Below are positions 53,501 through 63,859 of a stretch of DNA of 64,000 nt, in pieces. The notes under the pieces are model-generated. The model had not been told where the DNA came from, did not search any database, and was given only the letters and a program-made list of their open reading frames with translations. This DNA is from Meghimatium bilineatum (Eukaryota; Mollusca; Gastropoda; Stylommatophora; Philomycidae): positions 65,685,790-65,749,789 of the forward strand of contig CM067306.1 in assembly GCA_034231615.1 (NCBI GenBank), in the 5' to 3' direction. The position numbers were made by a program, and so were the translations under genes. Numbering within the stretch: position 1 is the first letter of the stretch; every line of letters begins with the position of its first letter.

Positions 53501-53639
53501 CCTCATTGAAGAGACTGAGTGAAACCACTTTACAATTTATTTTGTCCTCCTCTGTGAGAAATATTTGCTATCTTTATAATATTTTGTGTGTGGGCCAGAA
53601 GCAGACTCATATTCAAACATTATTCTGTTCTGTAGCTTT

Positions 53640-53805
53640 TTTATGAACGTTCATTCTCAGACTCCCTCTGGATCTCTCTTGTAGCGGGACCATGGTCTTA
53701 CCAGATTTCCAGCAGGATGTAATCCAAATAATGTAAATGTTTTATGTTGCTGTTTTATTTGCACCAATAGCCCAACACATCCATTTTCAGCATTTCTCTA
53801 CACTC
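53640..53805 (-). mobile_element. Rep-A copy 7
   Basis: Reverse Rep-A: GTTCATTCTCAGACTCCCTC, GGGACCATGGTCTTACC, AACACATCCATTTTCAGC. Confidence 0.75.
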
Positions 53806-53868
53806 TGTAATGACAATTCTTATGCTGTGTATATATAACCTGCTTAAGTAACATGTACCCTGCTGCAG

Positions 53869-53921
53869 AGCTTGCCGTGAAAGCTAGCAAGTCAACCAGA
53901 GATACAGCCATCCTTGTATAA
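53869..53921 (+). CDS. Proposed terminal exon 9 of the Ig-superfamily receptor
   Basis: Acceptor TACCCTGCTGCAG (ending 53868), entered in phase 1 as exon 8 requires. The joined codon A+AG gives Lys, then LAVKASKSTRDTAILV and a TAA stop at 53919-53921. This would complete a 444-residue protein ending in a hydrophobic ILV tripeptide resembling a PDZ-binding end. It is short and no AATAAA signal is obvious soon after. It is kept because acceptor, phase and a sensible end coincide. Competing 3' exons, for example at 62804, are possible. Confidence 0.35.
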
Positions 53922-54110
53922 TATTTTATGCTTTCGTGATTTCTGTAAACGGTCTTACATGTAAGTCTGTCATTTGTTCATTTCTAGGAATACATTAGAT
54001 TTGTCTTGGTTTGACTTTTTTTAACCATTGTTTTATTATCATACGCAGGATGCAGTTATCAACCATTAATTTTTTTGCATGTAGTGATTTTCCAGGAGTT
54101 GGTTATCCCA
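53922..54110. other. Possible 3' UTR; nothing else seen
   Basis: AT-rich DNA after the proposed stop codon. Confidence 0.25.
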
Positions 54111-54119
54111 TCTCATACA

Positions 54120-54510
54120 GGGTTGTTACAGGCAATGCATCGGAATCCCATTGTAACAACTTGGTCCGGACCATCAAAATATGCATGTAATAACAGAAGT
54201 TTGTTATATACAGTACAAAAAATATGGAGTATAACTGGGGACTGTGAACATTTTTGTTATATAGGAAAATGTGTTATAAAAGAATGCGCTATACAGGGAC
54301 TCCACTTTATTTATATTACTAAGTTACCATTACTTTTAAAAACTTTATTCAGACCATGAAAGTATGTATGTAATAACAGAACTTTGTTATATACAGTACA
54401 AACAATATAGAATATAATTGGGGATTGGGAAAAGTTTTGTTATATAGGAAAATTTGTTATAAAAGAATGTGCTATACAGGGACTCCACTTTATTTACATT
54501 ACTAGGTTAC
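54120..54510. repeat. Two tandem Rep-E (MITE) copies
   Basis: 54150-54320 and 54345-54500 share GTAATAACAGAA, TTTGTTATATACAGTACAAA and GCTATACAGGGACTCCACTT with each other and with the complete MITE at 24508-24684. Confidence 0.75.
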
Positions 54511-54589
54511 CATTACTTGGGTTAGAAATAATGATCTGAAATAATGAAGAGATTATTATGTTTTGGTTTTTATATAATTTGTAATGTAA

Positions 54590-55130
54590 TCACATCTTCT
54601 GTCATATAATTATGTGTTGTGTCATGTAATCATATCATGGACATTTAATCATTACATTTTGTCTTGTAATCATATCTTAGACATTTAATCATTCTATTTT
54701 TTCATGTAATATTCTTGTCAATTAATCAGTATATTTTGTCATGTAATCATATCTTCTGCCCTGCAATCACATCCAGTGTCATGTACTCATATGTTATCCA
54801 TAGTCTATAATCATATAATCATGAGTAGTCTCATTTAATCATTTATTTTGTTCATATCTTTCAAATATATAATCATAAATCGTATAGCATTCAGAAACAA
54901 TATGTCCCTCCATATTGTAATAATTTACGGTAATTACATCTTTGATCATGTAATCACATCTTGGTTTTATGTAATCACATCTTGGATCATGTAATCACAT
55001 CTTGGATCATGTAATCACATCTTTGATCATGTAATCACATCTTGGATCATGTAATCACATCTTGGTTTTATGTAATCACATCTTCTATCCTTATATTGTA
55101 ATGATGAAATCACATATTTTCCTCAATCAT
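54590..55130. repeat. ATGTAATCACATCTTGGATC array, about 20 units
   Basis: Diverged 18-24-bp units at 54590-54900 and homogeneous ones at 54930-55085. Confidence 0.85.
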
Positions 55131-55369
55131 GTAAACATATAATCACGTCATCTTATAGACATTTATCTTTTCTCTCACCTTATAAACATTTATCCTCTGT
55201 CCCTATTTTCCATACTCTTCAGTGTTTCAATCTATTTTTTTTGCATTTTAAACATCTGTCTATTGTCTTTTCTCTGCTTATGCTGTGAGTCGTCGCAGGA
55301 TTCAGGATTGAATAATGATCGGTTTTCAGGCTATTGCACGTTTGGTTGTTTGATATGCAGTCATACTGT

Positions 55370-55700
55370 GGATGTTTCAGAATGTCTATAACTCCTTAAC
55401 TTCACCTTCTTTTTTGATCTTCCTCTGTATCTTGCTGGTTCCATTTTCATCTTGTATGCTCTTTCTGCTGGCCATTAAGGGTTCATTCTCGTTAGGTGGC
55501 CGAATCATTTCAGTCTCAGTTTTTCAATATATTTGGCCACCTACATTGATCCAAGAGTTCTTGTAATCTCCTAATTTCTCACAGGATCTCTTCTTGTTCT
55601 GTTTGTTGCTTTTCTTAGACATCTCATTTCATAAGTAGTAAGCTTTATTTCTTGTTCTTTAGTTAGTGTCCATGTCTGACATTGAAAACATTGAATATTT
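55370..55700 (-). mobile_element. LINE C-terminal fragment
   Basis: In reverse, 55430-55560 reads a W.GH..R..P-type LINE motif (AAGGGTTCATTCTCGTTAGG on the plus strand) with charged tail words. Confidence 0.5.
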
Positions 55701-55794
55701 GTCACAATAATACCACTTTTGGCAATGCTGAAATGGTATAAGCTTACTTAGTTTACACAGGTAATGAGACTGCATTCAATTTCTAAAACTATTT

Positions 55795-55970
55795 TACGAA
55801 AATAGTTGAGGGTAAAGGAGAAGAGAGGTAAATGAAAATTTTGGATTGACATCATCAAGGTATAATTTTTCTACTCTTGTCTGAATGAATGAGATCAGAG
55901 GTTTTTGTAAGTATTTTTGTGTTGACGTCTCCAGTGCAACACCCTTACGGCCTGACAGGTTGTGGACCTT
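55795..55970 (+). mobile_element. RTE 3' end fragment
   Basis: ATAGTTGAGGGTAAAGGAGA (TVEGKGE-like), then GTGTTGACGTCTCCAGTGCA and ACACCCTTACGGCCTGACAG, collinear with the RTE ends at 10620 and 40110. Confidence 0.65.
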
Positions 55971-56150
55971 ATTATTATTATCATTATTATTAAAATTATT
56001 ATTATTATTAGCGTTGTCATTGTTGTTGATAGCATTGTCATCACCTATATTATTATTATTATTATTTTTGCAGGTATTATTATTATTATTGTTATTATTA
56101 TTATTACAGGCATTGTTATTATGGTTATTATTATTATTCAATATTTAAAG
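55971..56150. repeat. (ATT)n-rich tract
   Basis: Imperfect ATT/GTT trinucleotide repeats forming the tail of the RTE fragment or an independent microsatellite. Confidence 0.9.
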
Positions 56151-56811
56151 ACTTAGTGTATGGTCTCTGTCTACTCTCCCATTTCTCATTATTCTTGACT
56201 TCTAGAATTCCCATTATAACACATTTCTCTAATATAAGCCTCCATTGATCCCTCCTTGCTGTAATATTACATTGCCAATGACTGCTTAATTTGTAGAGCC
56301 GTACAAACTCAACTGTATCTATGCAATAGTACTACAAATGCCACTTCAATCACATCTAAATTTAAACCTGTTATTGTTCCCCCAAGAGCGGTGGATATTT
56401 TATATCATTCAGTACAGTTTTTATATTCATATCATTATAAGCTGGGATACATTTATTATGTTACCAGATTTGTGCACAATATTTGATGATGTCATTAACA
56501 CTAACATGTTAGCATGTAAGATTTATTTGGGTATTGTCTGCAATGTTCCCTGTAGTTTTCTTCTGGTGTGAGAAAATCTGAAGATGTCTGAGCAGTGAAT
56601 TTTTCTGCGTGAAGATGTTTACTAAAAATAACAACAACAAAAGAATGATTCACTCATTCTTAATGTGCGCAGGTGGTACATTTCATGAGTTAAAAAAAAC
56701 AACATTCTAATTAATTACCTACACAGCCGTTCACCTGTGCACAGGGAATATTGGTTGTCAGCCATGTTTTGAAATGTATTTTTCTGTGTTTCTTCTCAGT
56801 CGCCAACACAA
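56151..56811. other. No gene seen
   Basis: Unrecognised AT-rich DNA. Confidence 0.35.
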
Positions 56812-57124
56812 ATTTTTGTGTGGTTTCCATTGGGGGATAGTGAAATATATTGTGCAACAGTTTCACTTTCACTTGCATTGATAGTGTTCTGATGCATGCC
56901 CAAATTTGTTTGGCGAGTCATGTAGCACACATGCCAAATCACCATCTCCCAATACTTCTTTTGGTGAAATGTGGAATGGTATGCGCTTTTAAAGGTAAAG
57001 GTATATCCCATGGCAGCAACCTGCCATTGGAGATGAAGATAACTCTTGTGTGGACTCTTTAAAAGAGTCACAAAAAAACTCTTCAATATATTTCACTATC
57101 CCCCAATGGAAACCACACAAAAAT
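56812..57124. repeat. Perfect 41-bp inverted repeat, 231-bp spacer
   Basis: Arms 56812-56852 (ATTTTTGTGTGGTTTCCATT ...) and 57084-57124 (... AATGGAAACCACACAAAAAT) are exact complements. The spacer contains LINE sequence. Confidence 0.95.
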
Positions 57125-57480
57125 GTGCTTGTAAGATGGCCTAAAGAAGCATTACAAGGACTTGTTAAGATTTCACTGACAGCCTGTGACATAAAACATG
57201 ATACATAGGAAGATGTTGTATGAAACAGAGATACATACTGCTCTACAATTACAATACGGCGCACAACATTGTGAAGAAAGAATAGAAGCAGCAACTCAAC
57301 ATCAGAGACTAGCTAGAAAGTTAAGACCAGATCAAACACCATCGAAAGTGATCATCCCATGCCCAAACTGTGAAATTACCTTCAAACCCACCCACCATAG
57401 TGCTTATCAGCAAACTACAAACTCATAGGCAAGGACATACCACCAGGAAATGAATACTCCAGTCTATAAATGTAGAACAG
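56880..57480 (+). mobile_element. Finger-tailed LINE 3' end
   Basis: 56880-56960 reads, with shifts, WRVM-type then HVAHMPNHHLPILLL (compare GHLVRMPDRHLPKILL at 45416). 57125-57420 reads KEALQGLVKISLTACDI-like sequence, ARKLRPDQTPSKVIIPCPNC and EITFKPT, the CP.C start of the finger. Confidence 0.7.
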
Positions 57481-58107
57481 GCTCCCAGAGGTGTCTTTCA
57501 AACCTGCCAAAATAGCAAGAGGTCTGATGCAAACTGGTCACACGAAAAAACAAACTTTGGGATACACTTTTTGTGCTGATGTCGATTTTTTTTTCAAACC
57601 CACCATCCCACCTCCCCTCTGTCAACAACTGTCAAAAGCTTTTTCAGACAACCCCCCCCCCCCAATTGTTGATATAATTTATTGGCATCCCTAACGCTGT
57701 ACAACCACCTCACAAAAGACACAAGAAGTTTGTAGCAACACATTTCAAACAGACGCAGTTTATGCAAACAAAAGATTTCATATCGTATGCTATTGCATAT
57801 TGTGTTAGATTATTGATATGTTTTTGTATTGAGACATATGTTGTGTGTTATAATGTTTATATGGTGAACGTTACATTAGTTTCTGTGGAAGCAATTTGAA
57901 GTATGTTTTATTAAACAGATAGAAATACAGGTTTTGTTGTGATCAGTAGAAATACAGGTTTATGTGAGTAAAAAATACAGGTTTATGTGAGTAGAAATAC
58001 AGGTTTATGTGATTCCAAATACATGTTTATGTGTGAGTTGTAGAAATGTAGATATCTGTTTGAGTTTATGCATAACCATCTACAGATTCCTCACACGTAA
58101 TGCTGAT
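57481..58107. other. LINE 3' UTR?, small 30-bp array, no gene
   Basis: 57930-58060 has about four AGAAATACAGGTTTATGTGAG units. A C run is at 57651-57663. The remainder is unrecognised. Confidence 0.4.
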
Positions 58108-58293
58108 ATCCTCTCTGTGGAGGCCTTCTGTTGACCCAATGATAGAAGTATGGCGCGTACCCATTTTTCTTGTCACTATGAGAGTCTACATCGTTCTTTT
58201 TATTGGTGGCTGCTACGTGAACAGCCGTTCGTAACTGTGTAGTATACTGGTGTTTCTGTTGATATGTCAAATGAAGGCCTCCACAGAGAGGAT
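58108..58293. repeat. Perfect 21-bp inverted repeat, 144-bp spacer
   Basis: ATCCTCTCTGTGGAGGCCTT+C (58108-58128) is the exact complement of 58273-58293. Partial complementarity continues inward (TTCTGTTGAC / GTCAAATGAA). Foldback or MITE-like; no terminal duplication was identified. Confidence 0.9.
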
Positions 58294-58387
58294 GTTTACA
58301 TTAAACTGTGAGGGCATATATTTGTAGACTGGTGTGGTTTATGTGTTTTATGTTTGTTATTGAACTGATTGCTCGCTTGATCAAAAA

Positions 58388-58660
58388 GTGTTTAGTGGCG
58401 CATCTCAAAACACAACACGGTTAAACTATTTTTGTGGTTTGAAAGCTGATCATCCACGCTCTACTGGTGATACAATTGAATGTTTTGGTAAAGCCAGCAC
58501 AGTAACTTACCATCTTTCACCATTGCTCCTTCACCCAGTAATCAAGATGGAAATGAAAAGACGGATAATGTCTACATTTTTTATACGGACATTCTGCTGC
58601 GAGTGTCAGGCATGGTTTTTTAACAATCTCGCAGCAAAGAAAAATCATTATATGTGAAAT
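58388..58660 (+). other. Unassigned open frame with Cys-rich end
   Basis: Open plus-strand frame ending TFFIRTFCCECQAWFFNNLA, AKKNHYM. CxxC followed at 14 residues by His recalls a broken zinc finger, and this may be another LINE tail. No splice or repeat support. Function unknown. Confidence 0.25.
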
Positions 58661-58859
58661 GAAGTGTCTTAGAAAAGCGGTATTGGTTATTGAACTAGAT
58701 AAAATAAGAAATGAAGAAAAGAGTAGGTATAATATAATGTATTGAACATATTGAAAGACAGCAAGTAAGATAGTTTGATCACCGTATGAGAATGAATCTG
58801 AACCATCATCATCAGGTAACAACAGGATGCAGCAGTCATGACAGTCTTTGGAACCTTCA

Positions 58860-59060
58860 GTTAATCTTGAGCAACTTTTCCTTCTTCTGTTACTGTCATG
58901 TTCAGGTGGTCTTTGATGGTCGTCCATCTTCTTGGTTTGCTTCTTGTTAGTCTTCCTGACATCATCCCCTTCATTATGGTCTTCTCTAGGCTGTCATGGT
59001 GTTTAATATGACCAAAATATTGTACCGGCAGTTTTCTGGAAAGAACCATGCTGTTTAGCC
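58860..59060 (-). mobile_element. LINE ORF end
   Basis: The minus strand reads KLPVQYFGHIKHHDSLEKTI, then MKGMMSGRLTRSKPRRW, the F.GH...HDSLEKTI motif block of LINE C-termini. Confidence 0.75.
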
Positions 59061-59131
59061 AGTTAGTTTTATTTTACATTAATTTCTCTCAGGATATCTA
59101 CATTATTGATCTTTTTTTGTCCTTCATCAGT

Positions 59132-59308
59132 AACACAAACATATCACATCCGTATTCGTACTACAAGGACCAATAGGCCTTGGTACTATTTTTCAGTTCA
59201 ATAAAAATGTTGCCTCAATTTAACATTGTACTGTTTCTATGTTATTTATGTTTACAAGAAGACATATTGGCCCGTGTAGTACGAATACGGATGTCATATG
59301 TTTGTGTT
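59132..59308. repeat. 33-bp inverted repeat (one mismatch), 111-bp spacer
   Basis: AACACAAACATATCACATCC+GTATTCGTACTAC at 59132-59164 against 59276-59308. Confidence 0.92.
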
Positions 59309-59419
59309 ATTGAGGATAGTTCAACCTTTGTACGGGATATTCGTTGTTGTAATAGTCCTTGTCTCAACTGGTCCGATCTCAGTGACTTGAGAACACATTT
59401 TGAATGTCTTCACAGTTGA
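59250..59419 (+). other. Open frame with C2H2-like end
   Basis: Reads RMSYVCVIEDSSTFVRDIRC, then CNSPCLNWSDLSDLRTHFEC and LHS before a stop. C-x3-C-x11-H-x4-H fits a C2H2 finger. It begins inside the right arm of the inverted repeat. It may be part of a transposon or an exon; support is composition and motif only. Confidence 0.3.
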
Positions 59420-59534
59420 ATCTTTTTTTTTTGGAGATGAAGCTAGTCAAGTACAGAACAACCCACTTTTTCGAGTTGCAAGGTGATTCGGTGCCGTTAG
59501 AACGGACCTGGTTCAATTCCCATTAGTCTCAAGA

Positions 59535-59890
59535 ATTTTTAATTTATCACCAACTTTCTACTTGAATTTGTTGTTATCTGATGTATCACCAACTTTCTAC
59601 TTGAATTTGTTGTTATCTGATGTATCACCAACTTTCTACTTGAATTTGTTGTTATCTGATGTATCACCAACTTTCTACTTGAATTTGTTGTTATCTGATG
59701 TATCACCAACTTTCTACTTGAATTTGTTGTTATCTGACGGAGCCTATGTCCTTTCCACATTTTATTGACTGTATTGCGTTTTCTACGTGATTTCAGTATT
59801 GCTGGTCCATCATTGTTGTGTATTGTATGTATTTTGTTCTGTTGGTCATCAAATATTTCTGTCACAGAGTCTGCCCATCTTGTAAGTACT
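59535..59890 (-). mobile_element. LINE RT N-terminal fragment with 39-bp internal array
   Basis: The minus strand reads TEIFDDQQNKIHTIHNNDGP, AILKSRRKRNTVNKMWKGHR, a pre-RT linker. The following QITTNSSRKLVIH segment is repeated five times as a 39-bp array at 59555-59745. Confidence 0.75.
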
Positions 59891-59984
59891 TGTGTTTTAT
59901 CAAATATAATTTTTACATTAAAATAAGTTAAAAACTATGGCAAGGGTCAAACAAAGTTAAACACGATTAGAAGCTATATTTTTC

Positions 59985-60395
59985 CAGGGACAACATATGA
60001 TTGTGAGAAGTGGGCATTTATATCCGCAATGGAAAAGAAAATATCGGCACATTCGAAATGAAATGTTATAGAACTACTCTAAGAATGAGTATCATGGACA
60101 GAGAGAGATAGTCCAACAAAGATGTGCACATAAAGGCCTGAACGTAGAAGAAGATTAGCTCCTAAAAACTGTTTACAAAAAACCAACACAAGCTGTCATG
60201 TTTTGGACATGACCCCCCCAAAAAATACGCAATGGTTTAGAAAGATTAATCATGGAGGGAAAGGTTCCAGGAAAGAGAACAAGGGCCAAACCAAGACTAC
60301 ACTGAGCACAGGATATCGTAGACATTTTGAATATGAGACTGAACAGTTTGCAGAGAATTAGGAGGCGTATAAACTGGTAGAGAGGACAAAACCCT
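59985..60395 (+). mobile_element. LINE RT C-terminal fragment
   Basis: Frames read CEKWAFISAMEKKISAHSKC-like sequence, then degraded LRMSIMDRE (LRIPW position), VMFWTP-like, and NGLERLIMEGKVPGKRTRAK. Confidence 0.65.
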
Positions 60396-60544
60396 GCAAA
60401 TGAAACTTTATATATACATTTCTAACATTGATTACAGAAGATGTAGGCCTATTTTCTAATATGTGATCAGTGACCTATCTTGTTTAGAGTGCATGCTTGA
60501 AATAACCTGATTTGTTGTTATTCAATATTTCTTTATTTGATTGT

Positions 60545-60700
60545 ATATGATCTCAGACTCCTACCGTTTCGCGAAATGTAGTCCGAGGAATGGAATTTAT
60601 TGCAACACTGTCTGCATCTTCGTTGTGATATCTTCACCTTTTGGCCCAACTTCAAACTTCATGTTTGATCCACGGCCTACTTATATGTTTGTTTACCTGT
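60545..60700 (+). repeat. Rep-B copy
   Basis: TCTCAGACTCCTACCGTTTC, ATGTAGTCCGAGGAATGGA, and TTGTGATATCTTCACC match the order in the other Rep-B copies. Confidence 0.6.
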
Positions 60701-61239
60701 CCAGATACTTATATACTTTAACAATTAATAGGTGGATTTTGACACTGCCCTTCCTTCTTGCAACTTTTTAACTGTCTGGCCACACCTAACAGCCTTGTAC
60801 TACTTTCTTTTTATTTATGAAATCCATTAACACGCGCGGTCTTTCATTATTAACCAATTACTTCTTACATTGCGTAAGTAACTGTACTTCTCACATCGAT
60901 TTTCACTGTATCGTGTCGGTCATAATTTACTATCGTCGCCATTATCGGGGAATCCTAATACACTGTTAGTTTCTTGAATCGTGTCTTTCGTCAGAAATAC
61001 AGTACTGCTGGCACAGTCAGCCTTCTAAATTGAAGCATTTACTATACCACTGATTTCAATTGATAACTTAGTGTATGAATAATATGTAGGACCTACTCAC
61101 TGCATGAACATAAAATGGAGCGATTTCGTGAGACACAGTGGTTTAAGAAACACAACACACCAAGAATATGTTTTAAACATCATAATAAAACGCAACCGGA
61201 AATACCTGGGGTCACGTTTTGCGACTAGACGAGGATAGA
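60701..61239. other. No gene seen
   Basis: Unrecognised DNA, locally with more CpG (ACACGCGCGGTC at 60830). Confidence 0.35.
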
Positions 61240-61249
61240 ATAAACCAAC

Positions 61250-62270
61250 AAGCCCTCATGTGGACACCCTGAGGGTAGAGGAAAACCAAGCCCTCATGTG
61301 GACACCCTGAGGGTAGAGGAAAGCCAAGCCGTCATGTGGACACCCTGAGGGTAGAGGAAAATCAAGCCGTCATGTGGACACCCTGAGGGTAGAGGAAAGC
61401 CAAGCCGTCATGTGGACACCCTGAGGGTAGAGGAAAACCAAGCCGTCATGTGGACACCCTGAGGGTAGAGGAAAACCAAGCCGTCATGTGGACACCCTGA
61501 GGGTAGACAAGCCATCATGTGGACACCCTGAGGGTAGAGTAAAACCAAGCCGTCATGTGGACACCCTGAGGGTAGACAAGCCGTCATGTGGACACCCTGA
61601 GGGTAGACAAGCCGTCATGTGGACACCCTGAGGGTAGAGGAAAACCAAGCCTTCATGTGGACACCCTGAGTGTAGACAAGCCATCATGTGGACACCCTGA
61701 GGGTAGAGTAAAACCAAGCCGTCATGTGGACACCCTGAGGGTAGACAAGCCGTCATGTGGACACCCTGAGGGTAGACAAGCCGTCATGTGGACACCCTGA
61801 GGGTAGAGGAAAACCAAGCCTTCATGTGGACACCCTGAGGGTAGAGGAAAACCAAGCCCTCATGTGGACACCCTGAGGGTAGACAAGTCCTCATGTGGAC
61901 ACCATGAGTGTAGAGGAAAACTAAGCCCTCATGTGGACACCCTGAGGGTAGACAAGCCCTCATGTGGACACCCTATGGTAGACAAGCCTTCATGTGGACA
62001 CCCTGAGGGTAGACAAGCCCTCATGTGGACACCCTGAGGGTAGAGGAAAACCAAGCCGTCATGTGGACACCCTGAGTGTAGAGGAAAACGAGGAAGACCT
62101 AAAACAACCCTAGAAAATACCATACTTAAAGATGGAGAGATAACAGACTGCAAGACCATACAAGAACTAAAACTGCAGGCAGCAGACCGCAACACATGGA
62201 GAATCAAAGCCTCTGCCCTATGTGCCGTCTGCGGCAAGAAAGGAACAAACTCACTCACTCACTCACTGCA
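61250..62270 (+). mobile_element. LINE ORF end with expanded 38/31-bp minisatellite
   Basis: 61250-62090 holds about 24 units of CATGTGGACACCCTGAGGGT plus either AGAGGAAAACCAAGCCGT (38 bp) or AGACAAGCCGT (31 bp). One frame of the unit reads ALMWTPEGRGKP. The single-copy flank continues GKRGRPKTTLENTIL, LQAADRNTWRIKASALCAVC, with a CACT-repeat tail. The combined order WTPEGK.RGRPKTTW is a LINE C-terminal motif, so the array is an internal expansion of a LINE ORF. Confidence 0.8.
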
Positions 62271-62274
62271 CAAA

Positions 62275-62410
62275 ACTGAAATCCAACAGGTAAAGCTTGA
62301 ACCAGGGTAATGAAGTTTTGCTAATAACTGGAAAAACACATAGTCATCACACAAATCGACGTTTCTACTAAAAGACCTTAATCAAGGTTACATATACATG
62401 GAAAAAAAAC
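62275..62410 (-). mobile_element. Penelope-like element terminal fragment
   Basis: GGGTAATGAAGTTTTGCTAA and CGACGTTTCTACTAAAAGAC then CTTAATCAAGG match 22030-22130 and 25870-25960. Confidence 0.6.
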
Positions 62411-62514
62411 GACAAGCAGGAAGAACACAACTTGCGTTCACATGGCCTAGTATATTGTGGTTTTAACTTTGTGTATACTGTCAATAGCCAATGAAAATCA
62501 CTAGACAAGTCAAA

Positions 62515-62815
62515 TACGTCAGGTTAGAAGGATGATTCTCAATTTAGTACACGTGAATCATGAAACGAAACTTCGTATTATAACCAAGCGAGGGCCTCGT
62601 CAATTATACAGGCATGTAGTTTCACCGAATCATACTTTAAAAGTGACGATGTTTGAATTTTCTCATGATTTTCATTGGCTGTCGACACATAGCCTACCCA
62701 GTGACCAATATACAACAGGAAAAAAATTCAAATAGTGTCATTTCAGAAGGATGATTCGGTGAGTCCACATGACTCGTATATCAATAAGGGACTCGAACCA
62801 AGTCCTTCAGAATAA
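62515..62815. repeat. Inverted-repeat-containing element with B-box-like word
   Basis: AGAAGGATGATTC occurs at 62527 and 62746. AGTTTCACCGAATCAT (62620) and GATGATTCGGTGAGT (62751) are complementary in part. On the minus strand, 62790-62800 reads GGTTCGAGTCC, a B-box match. Class unknown. Confidence 0.45.
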
Positions 62816-62854
62816 TTTGATTTGTTTGTATGTTTGTTTGTCACTAACCCCAGG

Positions 62855-62990
62855 AATTGTAATCAGATTGCTATTACTTACTATATGGGGTGGTGTCTCT
62901 GAGCTTTCTTTAATATCCAGGACAGAAGTATTTGATAAAACCGAATATAATAATCATTATTTCGAAACTTTGAAAAAGCGGAAGATTTAA
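62855..62990 (+). CDS. Candidate 3' coding exon, gene unknown
   Basis: A good acceptor (TTTGTCACTAACCCCAG, with a CTAAC branch-like word) is followed by an open frame: IVIRLLLLTIWGGVSELSLI, SRTEVFDKTEYNNHYFETLK, KRKI and a stop at 62988-62990. The end is non-repetitive and looks coding. Entry would be phase 1, so it is an alternative to the proposed exon 9 of the receptor. It may equally belong to another gene. No homologue recognised. Confidence 0.28.
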
Positions 62991-63420
62991 TAATAGCATT
63001 TCTGTGCATGTATTCTTCAAGGCTTTTCCCAGTAATTTTTCTTGGCTTGGGGAAACTCGTATAATTGGGTAAATTGAATCAATTATGTTCGATATTTTTA
63101 TCCGCCTATAAGTAATAATTTTCTACCGTGTTGGGATCTTCCTTATATGCAATGAGGTCGTGGTAGATAGCTTCAGTTCTGATCAATACCAACTGATGCC
63201 GCTCGTTTCTGACACTGGAGAAATCCGGAAGTTGGGAAGTTGTTCTGGGAGACTAGTGCGGAACTGGTTCTGACAGACCAGGGCACGTTTGAATACGAGG
63301 CCGCTGCAAATTAGTTGCATAATACATGCACTTTTATAATTTGGTTGTAACTAATTTGTAATACGTTCAAGTCAGTAGATTTGGGGAGGGAGGGGGGGAG
63401 TGTTCAACCCTCTCCACTTT
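62991..63420. other. No gene assigned
   Basis: 63130-63320 is less AT-rich and has short open frames on both strands (for example VVVDSFSSDQYQLMPLVSDT on plus). No consistent splice structure was found. Confidence 0.3.
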
Positions 63421-63429
63421 ACGAATTCA

Positions 63430-63545
63430 TTCACCGTTCATTCTCAAACTCCCGCTGGATCTCTCTTGTAGCAGGACAATGGTTCTACTATATTTCTCAG
63501 CAGATGTAGCCCAGGTATCTCTCTTGTAGCAGGACAATGGTCATA
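63430..63545 (-). mobile_element. Rep-A copy 8 (partial, rearranged)
   Basis: GTTCATTCTCAAACTCCCGC, TGTAGCAGGACAATGG twice, then replaced by a minisatellite. Confidence 0.7.
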
Positions 63546-63790
63546 CTGTGTGAGATATACATAGGAATATGTGAGATATACATAGGGATATGTGAGATAT
63601 ACATAGGAATATGTGAGATATACATAGGCATATGTGAGATATACACACGAATATATGAGATATACATACGAATATGTGAGATATACATACAATATGTGAG
63701 ATATACATAGGAATATGTGAGATATACATACAAATATGTGAGATATACATACAAATATGTGAGATATACATACAAATATGTGAGAATGAC
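63541..63790. repeat. About 22-24-bp minisatellite, 11 units
   Basis: Units TGTGAGATATACATAGGAAT and TGTGAGATATACATACAAAT. Frames reading SHIFVCI-type repeats are artefacts. Confidence 0.95.
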
Positions 63791-63859
63791 ATTTGTTAAG
63801 GCCACCCCTGCCTTCCCAACCCCTTAATTTCACTCAAGACGTATCTACGACCGTGAATA

